Assembly: GCA_002284615.2 (NCBI GenBank)
Contig: MU069473.1
Location: 640,785 to 656,493 of the forward strand
Direction of reading: 5' to 3'
DNA: 15,709 nt
Source of the DNA: Dunaliella salina
Taxonomy: Eukaryota > Chlorophyta > Chlorophyceae > Chlamydomonadales > Dunaliellaceae
How positions within the stretch are numbered: position 1 is the stretch's first letter; the number at the start of each line of letters is the position of its first letter. The notes under the pieces were generated by a model. That model searched no databases, had not been told where the DNA came from, and saw only the letters and a list, made by a program, of their open reading frames with translations. The translations under genes were made by a program, and so were the position numbers. Shown piece after piece: positions 7,487-15,117 of this stretch.

Positions 7487-7609
7487 CTTCTTTCTTTTGT
7501 TTCTCTTGGTGAAGGGGTTGCACGGTGCCTCGGCTCCAGGTATCCTCTTTTCCTTAATTGATGCGGGGAGGGTTTTCACTGCCTGCGTAGTTTTCTTTTT
7601 TTTTCTCTT

Positions 7610-7620
7610 CCAGGATGCAT
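7610..7620. repeat. Target-site duplication, right
   Basis: CCAGGATGCAT, identical to 7036-7046. Confidence 0.8.
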
Positions 7621-7879
7621 TGCGTGTTTGATACTGGGATGCAGCTCTTTCTTATCGAAATTTTGGCACAGGTGGGAAGGAGCCAGCAGTATAACATCTT
7701 ATACTGCGCAGTAGGGCTTCTAGCTGAATACAGGAGATGGATTTGCATGTGTGAGGATGTAATGCCCAATAGTGGTGGCTAATCAAACTTGGAAGCCAGC
7801 AGGATGCTGTGCAAATGCAAGCTTGGCCAGCTGTTGTTTTGTTATCTTTGAATATTTACATCGGGTCTTTCATACAAAA

Positions 7880-9442
7880 TCTGGAATCATGTCATGAATG
7901 CATAGAGGGGGCTTTAACATCTTTACAAGCTTGTCCGAGGCCACATCCTTATGTTTAAGATAATTCTGAAGCTTGTGCGCAATCCGCCTACCCCTATTTA
8001 TTTCTACAAGGTAACATCTCATGCTGGAATTGCCGGCAACGGATGCGCAGATGCCATTGCCAAGCATCAGGCCATTCAGGATAATGACACCCCTGCAGAC
8101 AGAACCTTCCCCTGAGCAAACCTTGAAGGCAATCCTTTTCATGAAACCACCTGGCTTGCCTTTGAGAAACTTCCTGCATCCATGCAAATACTTCTGAAAT
8201 CCTTAACTCACCTGCCGTACAGCTTCAGCACTTCTCCGATCTCCATGGTGCTCTGCGTGCACACATGTACTCAAAACGCAAACTTGGAAAGGCCAACATC
8301 AACACAGGATGCTACTCTTTCTATCAGATTTTAATTATCAATGTCCATGAAGAGATCAGTAATGCCTTTTGGACCCTGCCAACACTTCCTTTCAAAATAA
8401 AACAGAACATCTTTAACTACCGCACAGGCATCCTCCTCAAAAACACGCAATGTGCTTCAAAATGTCCACCAGCCTACAATGCCCTCCCTGTGGGGAGCTT
8501 GACAGTGCCCTCCACATCTTATCAGGATGTAAAAATTCCACCATGTCCAACATGGTAACTGAGCGACACAATATTGCCAGCAGGATCGTCCTTAAAGCTA
8601 TCAGCAAAGGCCTTCTTGGGGCAGTCCTTGCCTCCATGGACATTGTCAGAGCAGACCATCTTGCTTTACAGGACCTACAGATCCCGGAACACACAACTTA
8701 TAGAACCCTCCCTGAAGACATGTTTCCTTGTCGCTTTCCTGACGAGGGTAGGCTCACTTCAAATTGGCCTCATGCTATATTAGTTGTCCCTATGGAAAGA
8801 GTGCCAAGGACCGATTCCTGGTATGAACTGAGGAGTGCAAGGGGGCACAGGGAAAACAGGGAGGACTCAGCGCCAGCCACAGCCACTCCACCTACTTCCG
8901 AGGCCTGTCACCCTAGTCAGCCCCTCCCAGAACACAGGCACAACCATCTTGTGGAAGTCAAATACTGTGAAGGCACCCGGCCCCAGAATCAGCTTGGGGC
9001 CTCCAAGCAGCAGCACCGCAACCTTGTTGCCATCTTTCAAGTGCTTCAGCTCAAGTCACCCTACATACTACCCTGTTTGGTGTGGGTGGGGTCATCTACA
9101 CCCCACACACATTAGAGCCTCTGAAAAAGTTTGGTCTTGACACTGACAAGGCCAACAAGCTTGCTTGGAAGCTTCATGCTCATTCTGTCTGGTATGCTTA
9201 CGAATTTCAAGGTGCTAGCAAGTTGCTAGCACCAGACGAGCTCTCGAGAAGACTCCTTTGAATTCTCATCAGCAAGATCAGGCAGGGGCTGCTGCTTGTA
9301 ACCCTCCACGGGCTGCTGCTGGTACCCTCCTGATCCTCACTGACTTCTTTCTTTTGTTACTCTTGGTGAAGAGATTGCCTCACGGTGCCTCTGCCCGAGT
9401 GTTCTCACTGCTACATAGTTTTTCTTTTCTTTTCTTTTCAAG
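7880..9442 (+). mobile_element. LINE family A (Dualen/RandI-like), longest copy
   Basis: The most complete retrotransposon in the window, 5'-truncated inside or just before RNase H. In order: RNase H (about 7930-8065), linker, CCHC knuckle (8480-8530), RLE nuclease region (about 8771-8965), conserved C-terminal region, family ending PPDPH with stop TGA at 9341-9343, 3' UTR, and a pyrimidine tail ending near 9442. The pairing of RNase H with a C-terminal RLE is the published hallmark of Dualen elements of Chlamydomonas reinhardtii, which also carry an upstream AP endonuclease; that part is missing here. I did not find a clear target duplication. Several frameshifts and a stop make it inactive. 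Confidence 0.8.
7930..9343 (+). pseudogene. Decayed LINE ORF: RNase H - CCHC - RLE
   Basis: RNase H: the frame at 7936 reads RGHILMFKIILKLVRN, then KVTSHAGIAGN at 8008-8040 with the conserved His (8020-8022) and Asp (8050-8052); stop TGA at 8113-8115 ends this frame. Linker: frame from 8265 (YSKRKLGKANINTG to FWTLPTLPFKIKQNIFNYRT). A frameshift near 8450 moves to the third frame, which has the zinc knuckle C-x2-C-x7-H-x4-C: Cys 8480, Cys 8489, His 8513, Cys 8528, followed by TERHNIASRIVLKAI. RLE: WPHAILVVP (8765-8791) holds His where the PD-(D/E)xK Asp is expected; VEVKYC (8951-8968) keeps Glu (8954) and Lys (8960). A further shift near 9020 leads to GGVIYTPHTLEPLKKFGLD, and a stop at 9259-9261. 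Nuclease and RNase H are split across frames; it cannot make an active protein. Confidence 0.8.
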
Positions 9443-10081
9443 CAAGCACATGCATGTGTCGTAGGTGCAAGCCATTACTGCTTCCAGGCACTAAAATACA
9501 ACGTTCCTTAGTTATGGTAGTCTTACTAAGACATAGTACATGCATGGTTTGATGTATGTGGGGTGACTGACTGACTGAATGAATTCAGCACCATGGGCAT
9601 GCAACAAGCAAAAATTAAACTCAGGCACAGGGTTGCTCAAGAATAAATACATGCAAGGCTTCAGGCATCCTGCTGAATGCCAAAAAGAAAGCTGTTAGTA
9701 CGCAGCTGAGGATGTAAATTAACAAGTCCTTCTCATGTAGAAATATGCTTGGAGGTGCTCATGAACATTTTCTCCGTCTTGGATTTGCAATGTTTCCTCT
9801 GTCTTGGTCAGTTATGCGAGAGTGTGCTTTGGATCCCAGTTGTATTGGTTTTGTAGTTATTCGCCAATGCAATTCTTTCACTCATTGCAACAGTTGTACA
9901 ATGAAAAGTTTTACATGCTGACATATGGGTGAGCTCCAGTTCTGATGACTGCTGGCCCTCTCACATCCTCTCTGCCATGGTTCGACACATTCCCAAATTT
10001 CCAAACACAAACTGCTAGAATGTGAATCGATGGACCTAAGCCGCTTTACCGTGGACCTTAGGGTGACACATTTGCAATATT
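9443..10081. other. Non-coding stretch, no gene recognised
   Basis: No exon, RNA gene or element can be identified. It is mixed-composition sequence with ACATGCATG words (9449, 9539), a GACTGACTGACTGAATGAAT run at about 9567-9586, and short featureless open frames. The minus-strand open frame 9882-10094 has no recognisable features. CTAAG...CTTAG-like half-sites occur around 10037-10060. Confidence 0.4.
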
Positions 10082-10092
10082 GGGATCCATTC
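10082..10092. repeat. Target-site duplication, left
   Basis: GGGATCCATTC, identical to 10165-10175; brackets a 72-bp retroelement tail. Confidence 0.8.
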
Positions 10093-10164
10093 AAAAGAAA
10101 AAAAAAGAAAAAAGTTTACGCAGCCAACAAGCCGTGTGCATTAAGGGAAGAACCCCTAACAAAA
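10093..10164 (-). mobile_element. 72-bp tail-only retroelement insertion
   Basis: On the minus strand this is only the 3' terminus of the LINE family B/SINE tail: TTCTTCCCTTAATGCACACGGC...TTGGCTGCGTAAAC then a T/C-rich tail. It lies between perfect 11-bp duplications (10082-10092 and 10165-10175). It is an extremely 5'-truncated insertion, which shows that target-primed reverse transcription of this tail took place and stopped after about 70 bases. It could derive from either a LINE or a SINE, since both share this tail. Confidence 0.8.
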
Positions 10165-10175
10165 GGGATCCATTC
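10165..10175. repeat. Target-site duplication, right
   Basis: GGGATCCATTC, identical to 10082-10092. Confidence 0.8.
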
Positions 10176-10265
10176 TCAGACTCACACCCCAGAGAACGCA
10201 ACAGCAAACAGATGACTTACCACCAATGGCGCGCCCTGCCCACAGACAGAGCCGTGGCTGAGAAA

Positions 10266-10392
10266 GTAATAAAGATTTACGCTTGCTGCTTGGCCACGTG
10301 CGTTAAGGGAAGAGCCTACCAATGACTCTCACCGATAGAGAGCACCTTTTTCCACCCCAGCTGCAAGGGATCGATCTGGCGACCTCCTCCTC
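10266..10392 (-). mobile_element. SINE fragment, related to 6755-6950
   Basis: Read on the minus strand: GAGGAGGTCGCCAGATCGATCC with a B-box-like AGATCGATCC, then CAGCTGGGGTGGAAAAAGGTGC, GTAGGCTCTTCCCTTAACGC, ACGTGGCCAAGCAGCAAGCG and TAAATCTTT. The order matches the SINE at 6755-6950 and the pieces at 13055-13290. The A-box end is missing, and it abuts the tail of the next LINE copy at 10393. Confidence 0.6.
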
Positions 10393-10826
10393 GTAAGAAA
10401 GGAAAGGAAAGAAAACCTACGTAGGCAGAGGAACTATTCCTACATAAATGAAGGAAAAGAGAGACAAATTGGCTCAAAAAAGAGCCATGTCCAAAGGGGG
10501 GCACCGTGCCCCCTCCACCACAAGGTAAGGAAAAAAGAAAGCTAATGGGGATCTGGAGGATTATTAAAAGCACCTGGCTCTAGAACCAAGCTGTGGGAAG
10601 TATTTTTGTTTTCAATAGCGCGGCGTGTGGAGACTAATTTGTGGGCATATCGAACAGAATGGACATGTAGTTGTTGAGCAAGCTCAGTGGCATGCTGGTG
10701 ATCCAGTCCTATTTGTTTGGATTGCTTCAGGGTACGCTCAGTGTAATTAGTTTCACCATCACCCAGGAGAACAGGGTAGATTGTAACAGCTTTAGCGAGA
10801 TTAAGTTTACAAAGCTCTGCACATGG
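10393..10826 (-). mobile_element. LINE family C, 3' end
   Basis: Minus-strand remnant of a third RLE-type family: C-terminal coding part, then a 3' UTR with a G/C hairpin (GGGGGCACGGTGCCCCC, about 10496-10512), then CCTCTGCCTACGTAGGTTTTC and a pyrimidine tail at about 10393-10412. The 3' UTR resembles family A (CACGGTGCC..., GTAGTTTTC), but the protein is diverged. Confidence 0.7.
10542..10826 (-). pseudogene. C-terminal remnant of LINE family C ORF
   Basis: Open for about 95 codons with no ATG, which is why a start-based search misses it. It reads VTIYPVLLGDGETNYTERTL, a helical stretch (QIGLDHQHATELAQQLHVHS, VRYAHKLVSTRRAIENKN), and the ending AFNNPPDPH with stop TAG (10542-10544). Position-by-position similarity to family A (GGVFYTPHTLE...KLHAHFVQYAYKLASTRR) identifies it. 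It begins after an in-frame stop near 10826 and is cut by the family B copy at 10862. Confidence 0.7.
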
Positions 10827-10861
10827 CGTTTAGTTCATGGGTTTGCCTCACGCGGCTAGTT

Positions 10862-11894
10862 AAAAAGAAAAGAAAAAGAAAAGACTACGCAAGCCAGAGG
10901 CCGCGTGCATTAAGGGAAGGTCCACTGACTAACAAGCTAGCAGGCTTGCAAGGTAGCAGTGGTCTCACCAGAAGGCCCGCAAAACCTACACTAGACACAG
11001 CTAGCCTAGGGGAGAGCCAGAAACAGATATAGTGAGGATCTGGAGGCTTGCTGCTCGCCTTGCATCTTGACGCCTGGACTCTCCTCCTCCCGTTCTCCGC
11101 CATCACGCGCCCAGCAAACCCCCTCTTAGAAGCCCCCTGATAGCAAAGAGCGTGCCTAATGTTTTTGATGGTGGTTAATCTTTGGATGGCATGGTCCCTA
11201 AGCTTGGCTGCTAGTGATTTGGCTTTTTATGTAGTCAGGCCCAGATTCATAAGGGGTGTGATTGTAAACTCATTGTGAATGGTACCGGCCACACCAATTA
11301 GGATGGTGTTTAAAGTCACTTTGTTATTCCTGTTTGGATTTCTGGAGCTGCGGGTTTTAAGTCTGGTTATGGTGTGAGAATGTTGGGTCACTGCATGTTC
11401 AAGAGCGATGAAGGGATTTGTGTCAGGACAGAATTTTAGTCCAACAAGACGTATACATATGTCCCAGTCTTGAGGAGGGATCTCGGAAGGATCACGATGA
11501 GGTTGTCTGCCTGGAAGAGGGCGCACAAAGATAGCATCAGGGTGGGTTTGGTGCCAGGCAGGGCATTAGGGAAAACCCACTGGCAGTCTGGAATAGCTCT
11601 TGAAATGTTTTCAGGGACCCATAAGCCCTGATCCAGGAGTCTCTCGTTACTGCAGCCATCCATGCCAATAAGGGATGAGCCATATCGGCCTTCACTGAGG
11701 GCTTTTACACAAATACGTAGGGCTGCATTGTGTCTGTTGGTGTGCATCCCGCTCATTGTTGAGTTTGTACACCTGAGGAGTATGTGGTCAATGTGGTCCA
11801 TAATTCTGGTGGTCCTCCGTGTGGAGCTGCGCAAAGCGTGATGTGAACGGGCAGGAGAAATAGTAGTAGGTGTGGTATTAAATGGGGTAATCAA
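10862..11894 (-). mobile_element. LINE family B, longest copy
   Basis: Minus-strand element running from a degenerate zinc knuckle through the RLE domain, C-terminal region (AAKLRDHAIQRLTTIKNIRH, about 11160-11210), the ending SKPPDPH (stop changed to TAT) and 3' UTR, to CACGCGGCCTCTGGCTTGCG and a pyrimidine tail at 10862-10890. It is the template for recognising the fragments at 4305-4594 and 4929-5249. It is 5'-truncated near 11894. Confidence 0.75.
11227..11894 (-). pseudogene. Decayed LINE family B ORF: knuckle and RLE
   Basis: Frame from 11894: DHIDHILLRCTNSTMSGMHT with the H-x4-C half of the zinc knuckle intact (the two N-terminal cysteines are lost), then NRHNAALRICVKALSEGRYG, WVPENISRAIPD-like segments. 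A frameshift near 11545 leads to HPDAIFVRPLPGRQPH, with the RLE Asp at 11536-11538, and then LVGLKFCPDTNP, where the expected catalytic Glu is Gly (GGA, 11440-11442) while the Lys (11434-11436) remains. Then VTLNTILIGVAGTIHNEFTI follows. Loss of Glu and the frameshift make it inactive. In copy A-long (7880-9442) it is the Asp that is lost, so the two copies died independently. Confidence 0.75.
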
Positions 11895-11929
11895 AATAGC
11901 ATCTGTTCAACTTGAGTTCAGTCTTTTCC

Positions 11930-12375
11930 TCTGTTGAAGGTTACAAGGGAAGAAGTAATTAGGTATAGTTCTATTAAAAGAACCAATGTTCCAATATTCC
12001 AATATTGGAGGCATGTCTAGGGAGTTGGGAGGTTGTTTTGCCTGTGTAGGCCAGGCCTGCTCCCGCAGGGCTTTTGCTGAGTGCGTTTGTGATCTTTCTG
12101 CCTGCAATGTTGTGTCGTTCATTTTTCATGTTGGAGATGATAGGGTTCTGGCAGCCTGAAAGCATGTGTAGTGCGCTGTCCGAATGATGGCAGCCTGGGA
12201 GGTGCATGTTGGGTTAGCCTTTTAAAACCTTTTAAACCGGACCTTTTAAACCATTTAAACCGGACTGCATGTTTTTGATTGTGGAGAGTGCCTGTGCGAC
12301 ACTGCAGGATGGTGCGCTTCATGGGTAGAGAAATGTGAGGCACATTTCGGAAAGCATTGCCAACTTTTTAAACCT
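11930..12375 (-). pseudogene. LINE fragment with CCHC region, interrupted
   Basis: Minus-strand remnant between two other elements. The frame at 12343 reads PHISLPMKRTILQCRTGTLH then NQKHAVRFK, matching the linker of family A (LPFKIKQNIFNYRTG). An insertion of TTTAAA-rich repeats (about 12219-12266) follows. The frame at 12207 continues with LPGCHHSDSALHMLSGC, the knuckle with the first Cys missing, then NERHNIAGRKITNALSKS. It degenerates after about 12040. The RLE domain is absent because the copy is broken before family B begins at 11894. Confidence 0.7.
12219..12266. repeat. CCTTTTAAA-type short repeat in LINE fragment
   Basis: Four imperfect units of (CC)TTTTAAAcc(gga) in a row: CCTTTTAAAA, CCTTTTAAACCGGA, CCTTTTAAACCA, TTTAAACCGGA. 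It sits exactly where the LINE protein should run from VRFK into the zinc knuckle. Confidence 0.8.
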
Positions 12376-12384
12376 ACATGCAGT

Positions 12385-12520
12385 AAGAACAGAAAAGAAG
12401 AGAAAACTTACGTAGGCAGAGAAACCCTCCCAACATCAATTAAGGAAAAGGGGCCACACAGGTGCGCTGTCCGTATGACCCCCCCACCACAAAGTTCAGA
12501 CTGAGAGAAGCGTGACAAGC
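12385..12520 (-). mobile_element. LINE family A 3' end, nested insertion
   Basis: Minus strand: CCTTTTCCTTAATTGATG, GGGAGGGTTTCTCTGCCTACG and a pyrimidine tail (about 12385-12410), very similar to the 3' UTR of the copy at 7047-7609. It separates the fragments at 11930-12375 and 12754-12990, so it probably jumped into an older element. Its 5' extent is unclear; 12520-12753 has no recognised homology. Confidence 0.65.
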
Positions 12521-12753
12521 AGAGAAAGAGGACAGGTTCAGCAACAGAGAGCAAGATGGTACCTGAAAGACTGTTGTTCCAGACCCTCAACAGCAAGCAG
12601 AGTCCACACTGTCCAAATGAGCCTTCCAACCAAGGACAGCCATGCCCAACAGTTGCGCATGGCGGCTTCTGGCTGCTGGGCTGAACCTAAGCCTGCACAT
12701 TTCATGCAGCTACTGACCACAAACAGAAACCTATGGAACAGCCCTCAGGACCC

Positions 12754-12990
12754 TCAGTAGTGCCAACATATGCGGTAATAAGTTTTGATAGCAAGAGTGG
12801 TAACCTGTTTTGGCATTGGCAGTTTGTGTTTAGTATGCATGTGGGATATGAGAGCATCTTGACGATTGGGGAGATAGGTGAGCTTGGGTGCAGGTGGGGG
12901 ACCTGTAGATGTACCTGCAGCATGCACTCTTTGTTCTTCCTTGGCTAGCCAAATCCTTGCAAATGCCCTCCTCCTTGCAAATGCCCTCCT
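12754..12990 (-). pseudogene. LINE fragment: RNase H to knuckle linker
   Basis: The minus-strand frame reads IWLAKEEQRVHAA, then PPPAPKLTYLPNRQDAL and HMHTKHKLPMPKQVTT, ending at a stop at 12754-12756. It matches the linker after RNase H in copy A-long, which reads TTWLAFEKLP and later YSKRKLGKANINTG. Upstream it runs into the 18-bp repeat. It may be the 5' part of the same ancient element as 11930-12375, split by the nested insertion; this is inference from order and strand. Confidence 0.6.
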
Positions 12991-13040
12991 CCTTGCAAAT
13001 GCCCTCCTCCTTGCAAATGCCCTCCTCCTCGCAAATGAAC
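12955..13040. repeat. 18-bp tandem repeat, about 4.7 units
   Basis: Unit CCTTGCAAATGCCCTCCT, starting at 12955, 12973, 12991 and 13009, with a partial diverged unit at 13027. Six codons per unit, so the minus-strand frames show a repeating FARRRA or KEEGIC pattern that is not a real protein. The unit resembles the SINE head segment at 13113-13135 (CCTTGCAAACGCCCTCCTTG), so the array probably grew from SINE sequence. Confidence 0.9.
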
Positions 13041-13054
13041 TCGCCCATGACCAA

Positions 13055-13165
13055 AACCCACCCATAGAGGGCATCTTTCCACCTCGGCTACAGGGGATCA
13101 ATCCGGGGACCTCCTTGCAAACGCCCTCCTTGCCTTTTGACCAGGGGTCTGTAACATGACGGCAA
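13055..13165 (-). mobile_element. SINE head with A and B boxes
   Basis: On the minus strand: GTCATGTTACAGACCCCTGG, an A-box-like TGGTCAAAAGG, GCAAGGAGGGCGTTTGCAAG, a B-box-like GGATTGATCCC, then GTAGCCGAGGTGGAAAGATG. It matches 6755-6850 closely and fits the A-box consensus better than that copy. It lacks the 3' tail. A small inverted repeat (CAAGGT-TAGCT-ACCTTG, 13163-13179) lies right at its 5' end. Confidence 0.65.
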
Positions 13166-13198
13166 GGTTAGCTACCTTGGTAACTCAGAGAGGGAACT

Positions 13199-13290
13199 CG
13201 ACGCTTGCCGTTCGGCTGTGCGTTAAGGAAAGAGCCTACTAATGATTTCCACCGTTAGAGGGCACCTTTTCCACCCTGGCCAGCTGTGGC
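13199..13290 (-). mobile_element. SINE body fragment
   Basis: Minus strand: CAGCTGGCCAGGGTGGAAAA, GGTGCCCTCTAACGGTGG, AGTAGGCTCTTTCCTTAACG, CACAGCCGAACGGCAAGCGT. It aligns with 10272-10365 nearly base for base. Head and terminal T/C run are missing. Confidence 0.6.
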
Positions 13291-13739
13291 TACTTATTCC
13301 CCTCAGACTTCCTGAGTACATCTTTCTTGATCTCCCCCAGGGTGCTATTCACAGCGTGGCTCGCTTTTGACTCCGTAACCACACCCTTCATTATGAGGCA
13401 GCAACCTGGAATCCTGCTATTGTGACCTATATCACGCTACTGATGATCTGAAGATGAATAGCATGTCATCCTTTTTTGCACTCACCCTCATGTTGTTTCG
13501 CATGAAACATACCTCTTTGTATACCCACTGCAGGGCTCAGGATGTGTCCACTTCGTTGCAACAAGACAATGACAAGCTTTTTTAATCACCATATTTCTTT
13601 TATGAGAAGGCTAGCATTCGCGCATCTCGATGGAAGGCCTTATTTCTGTTACCCTGCAAGCCCTTAAGGTTTGGTTCCAACAGGCATTTGTGAACACTGT
13701 GTGAATATTTTGATGCCGTAACGGCATTACATCATCACG
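13291..13739. other. Non-coding stretch, no gene recognised
   Basis: No conserved frame, RNA gene or repeat that I can support. The minus-strand open frame 13611-13814 overlaps the start of the next LINE piece and shows no recognisable domain. Confidence 0.4.
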
Positions 13740-14167
13740 CAAAAATATCCCTTTGAGGCTGTACATAAGAGTCCTTACAGCTTGCAATTTTGGGTGGAAA
13801 CCCAACGGCATCAAGGGAATAGATGCTCATACGAGCTCAGGATTTGCAACAAATGCGATTGGCACACTGTGCAAGATGAAGAGCACATTATTATGGGGTG
13901 CCCCTCCCAGGATTTGTCAGACTTGCGCAATCAGTTCCATCATTTGTTCAGCTGTGCACCTCCCGGTTGCCCAGTACGCCTCAGAGACTTCATGAACCAA
14001 GCTAATGTTTTAGAATTAGCCAAGTTTGTGTCTGCATGCTTGACATGCTGTGCCTGACTTTTGAGCAATGCTTTCATTTTTGCTTAAATTGGTCTGGTTA
14101 CAGGCCTCTAAGTCTCCGCTCAGCTGCCCTTGTAGGCGGATAAAGCGGTGTAACCTTACCTTACCTT
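13740..14167 (+). mobile_element. Second LINE type, 5'-truncated copy 1
   Basis: Contains the C-terminal end of a retrotransposon protein (stop at 14055-14057), a 3' UTR including TTACAGGCCTCTAAGTCTCC and CTCAGCTGCCCTTGTAGGCG, and a 3' end TGTAACCTTACCTTACCTT (14149-14167). The tail consists of ACCTT units and not the T/C-rich tail of the RLE families. TGTAA just before the tail matches the green algal polyadenylation signal. Confidence 0.65.
13753..14057 (+). pseudogene. LINE C-terminal zinc-finger remnant
   Basis: The frame at 13753 reads MRLYIRVLTACNFGWKPNGI, then shifts to the 13782 frame. There RICNKCDWHTVQDEEHIIMG forms a C-x2-C-x9-H-x4-C finger (Cys 13845, Cys 13854, His 13884, Cys 13899), followed by LRDFMNQANVLELAKFVSA and stop TGA at 14055-14057. 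A finger of this type near the end of the protein, with no RLE after it, is typical of L1-like elements (zf-RVT type). A frameshift separates the two parts. Diagnosis is by motif only. Confidence 0.6.
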
Positions 14168-14462
14168 AAATGTGATTGGCACACATGATGCAGAGCACAT
14201 TATACTGCCCTTCTGAGGACCTGGCAGGCTTGCCAACTCAGTTTCAGCGTCTGTTTTCTTCATTGCCTGAAAATGGTACAACGCGGATTTGAGACTTCAT
14301 GAACCAGACTGATGTCTTAGAATTAGGCAAGTTTGTGTCTGCTTGCTTGAAATGCTGTGCCTGAGTTTTGAGCAATGCATTCAATTTCCCAGTCTGGTCT
14401 GGTTACAGACCTCTGTGTTTCCGCTCAGCTGCCCCTGTAGGGGGATGAAGCAATGTAACCTG
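14168..14462 (+). mobile_element. Second LINE type, 5'-truncated copy 2
   Basis: Head-to-tail with copy 1, whose tail it follows directly. It starts at AAATGTGATTGGCACAC (copy 1: 13851) and keeps GCAGAGCACATTATA, GACTTCATGAACCAGACTGA, TTAGAATTAGGCAAGTTTGT and the same 3' UTR, ending GGATGAAGCAATGTAACC. About 317 bp separate equivalent points. The protein frame has an in-frame stop (TTTGAGACTTC) and small deletions. Confidence 0.7.
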
Positions 14463-14517
14463 TGCAGTGCACCGACCCCTCCAAACTGGACGATCTGGAT
14501 TTCAGGATTTGGGATGT

Positions 14518-14553
14518 AAATCTAAATCTAAAAAATCTAAATCTAAATCAGGA
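14518..14553. repeat. AAATCT hexamer repeat
   Basis: Imperfect run of AAATCT units with one longer A run, flanked by GGATTTGGGATG on both sides (about 14506 and 14551), so a short segment is also duplicated around it. Confidence 0.8.
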
Positions 14554-14559
14554 TTTGGG

Positions 14560-15117
14560 ATGCAGAATCGCATTGTGAAAGCAATCCAAGATTCTAACAT
14601 CAGAATGACCATGCGTGTTTGTTGGACCATGGTTATTGCAGATTGTTGGAACCTGCCGGGCTGGTTTAGGGTTCAGGGCTAGTACCAATGAACACTTTCT
14701 TCAAATAAGTTCAATCCCATCCATTACCATCTATTTGACTGATTGTTCCCCGCAGCAGCACGACCTAGTTTAGGTTTCTTCAGGATGTCAAGGCAGTGAA
14801 GTAGCAACAACACTTGCAACAACAGGAACATCCAAAACAAATTTAAAATGCATTTCCGTGAAGTATTGATTGTCATGCCTTTCATTTTATTGAGCATGAG
14901 ACGTGCTCTTCCTTGCCGAAGCCATGCCCTGCAACAAATTATGAAATCAACTAAAACACCAACGTTGGCTGTTCTCAACTTATTCCTGCTACACCTCAAA
15001 ACCGTGAGGTACACCAACACAACCTGCCATCAACTCAAGGCATCTCAGCAAGTCAAGGTACATCATCACATCCATGAAGTATGTCAATACAACTCGCTGT
15101 CAACTCCAAGTATCCCT
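14560..15117. other. Non-coding; 3' flank of the minus-strand gene
   Basis: No exon recognised. Two diverged 70-bp units sharing GTA..CAA.ACAAC and TCAACTC.AAG.ATC.CTCAGCA start at about 15009 and 15079. The part next to 15163 would be 3' UTR of the minus-strand gene; I found no TGTAA on the minus strand before the LINE copies at 14462. Confidence 0.35.

Larger units (their letters stand above)
7047..7609 (+). mobile_element. LINE family A, 5'-truncated copy with TSD
   Basis: A 563-bp insertion bracketed by a perfect 11-bp duplication. It corresponds to the last part of the longer copy at 7880-9442: the CATCTTGTGG-AGTCAAATA segment (endonuclease E-x-K region), AGCAGCACCGC, the GGGTGGGGTC-TCTACACCCC block, the C-terminal coding end, then 3' UTR (TTCCTTAATTGATG, about 7554-7568). 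It closes with CACTGCCTGCGTAGTTTTC and a T-rich tail. A 22-bp palindrome occupies the first bases (7047-7068), just before LINE homology starts. Confidence 0.85.

Noticed and set aside
12754..13101. Arg-rich repeat protein (FARRRA units)
   Set aside because: The repeat part is an 18-bp tandem array grown from SINE sequence; only the part up to about 12990 has meaning, as a LINE remnant.
14518..14553. Interstitial telomere repeat
   Set aside because: Units are AAATCT, not CCCTAAA or CCCTAAAA.
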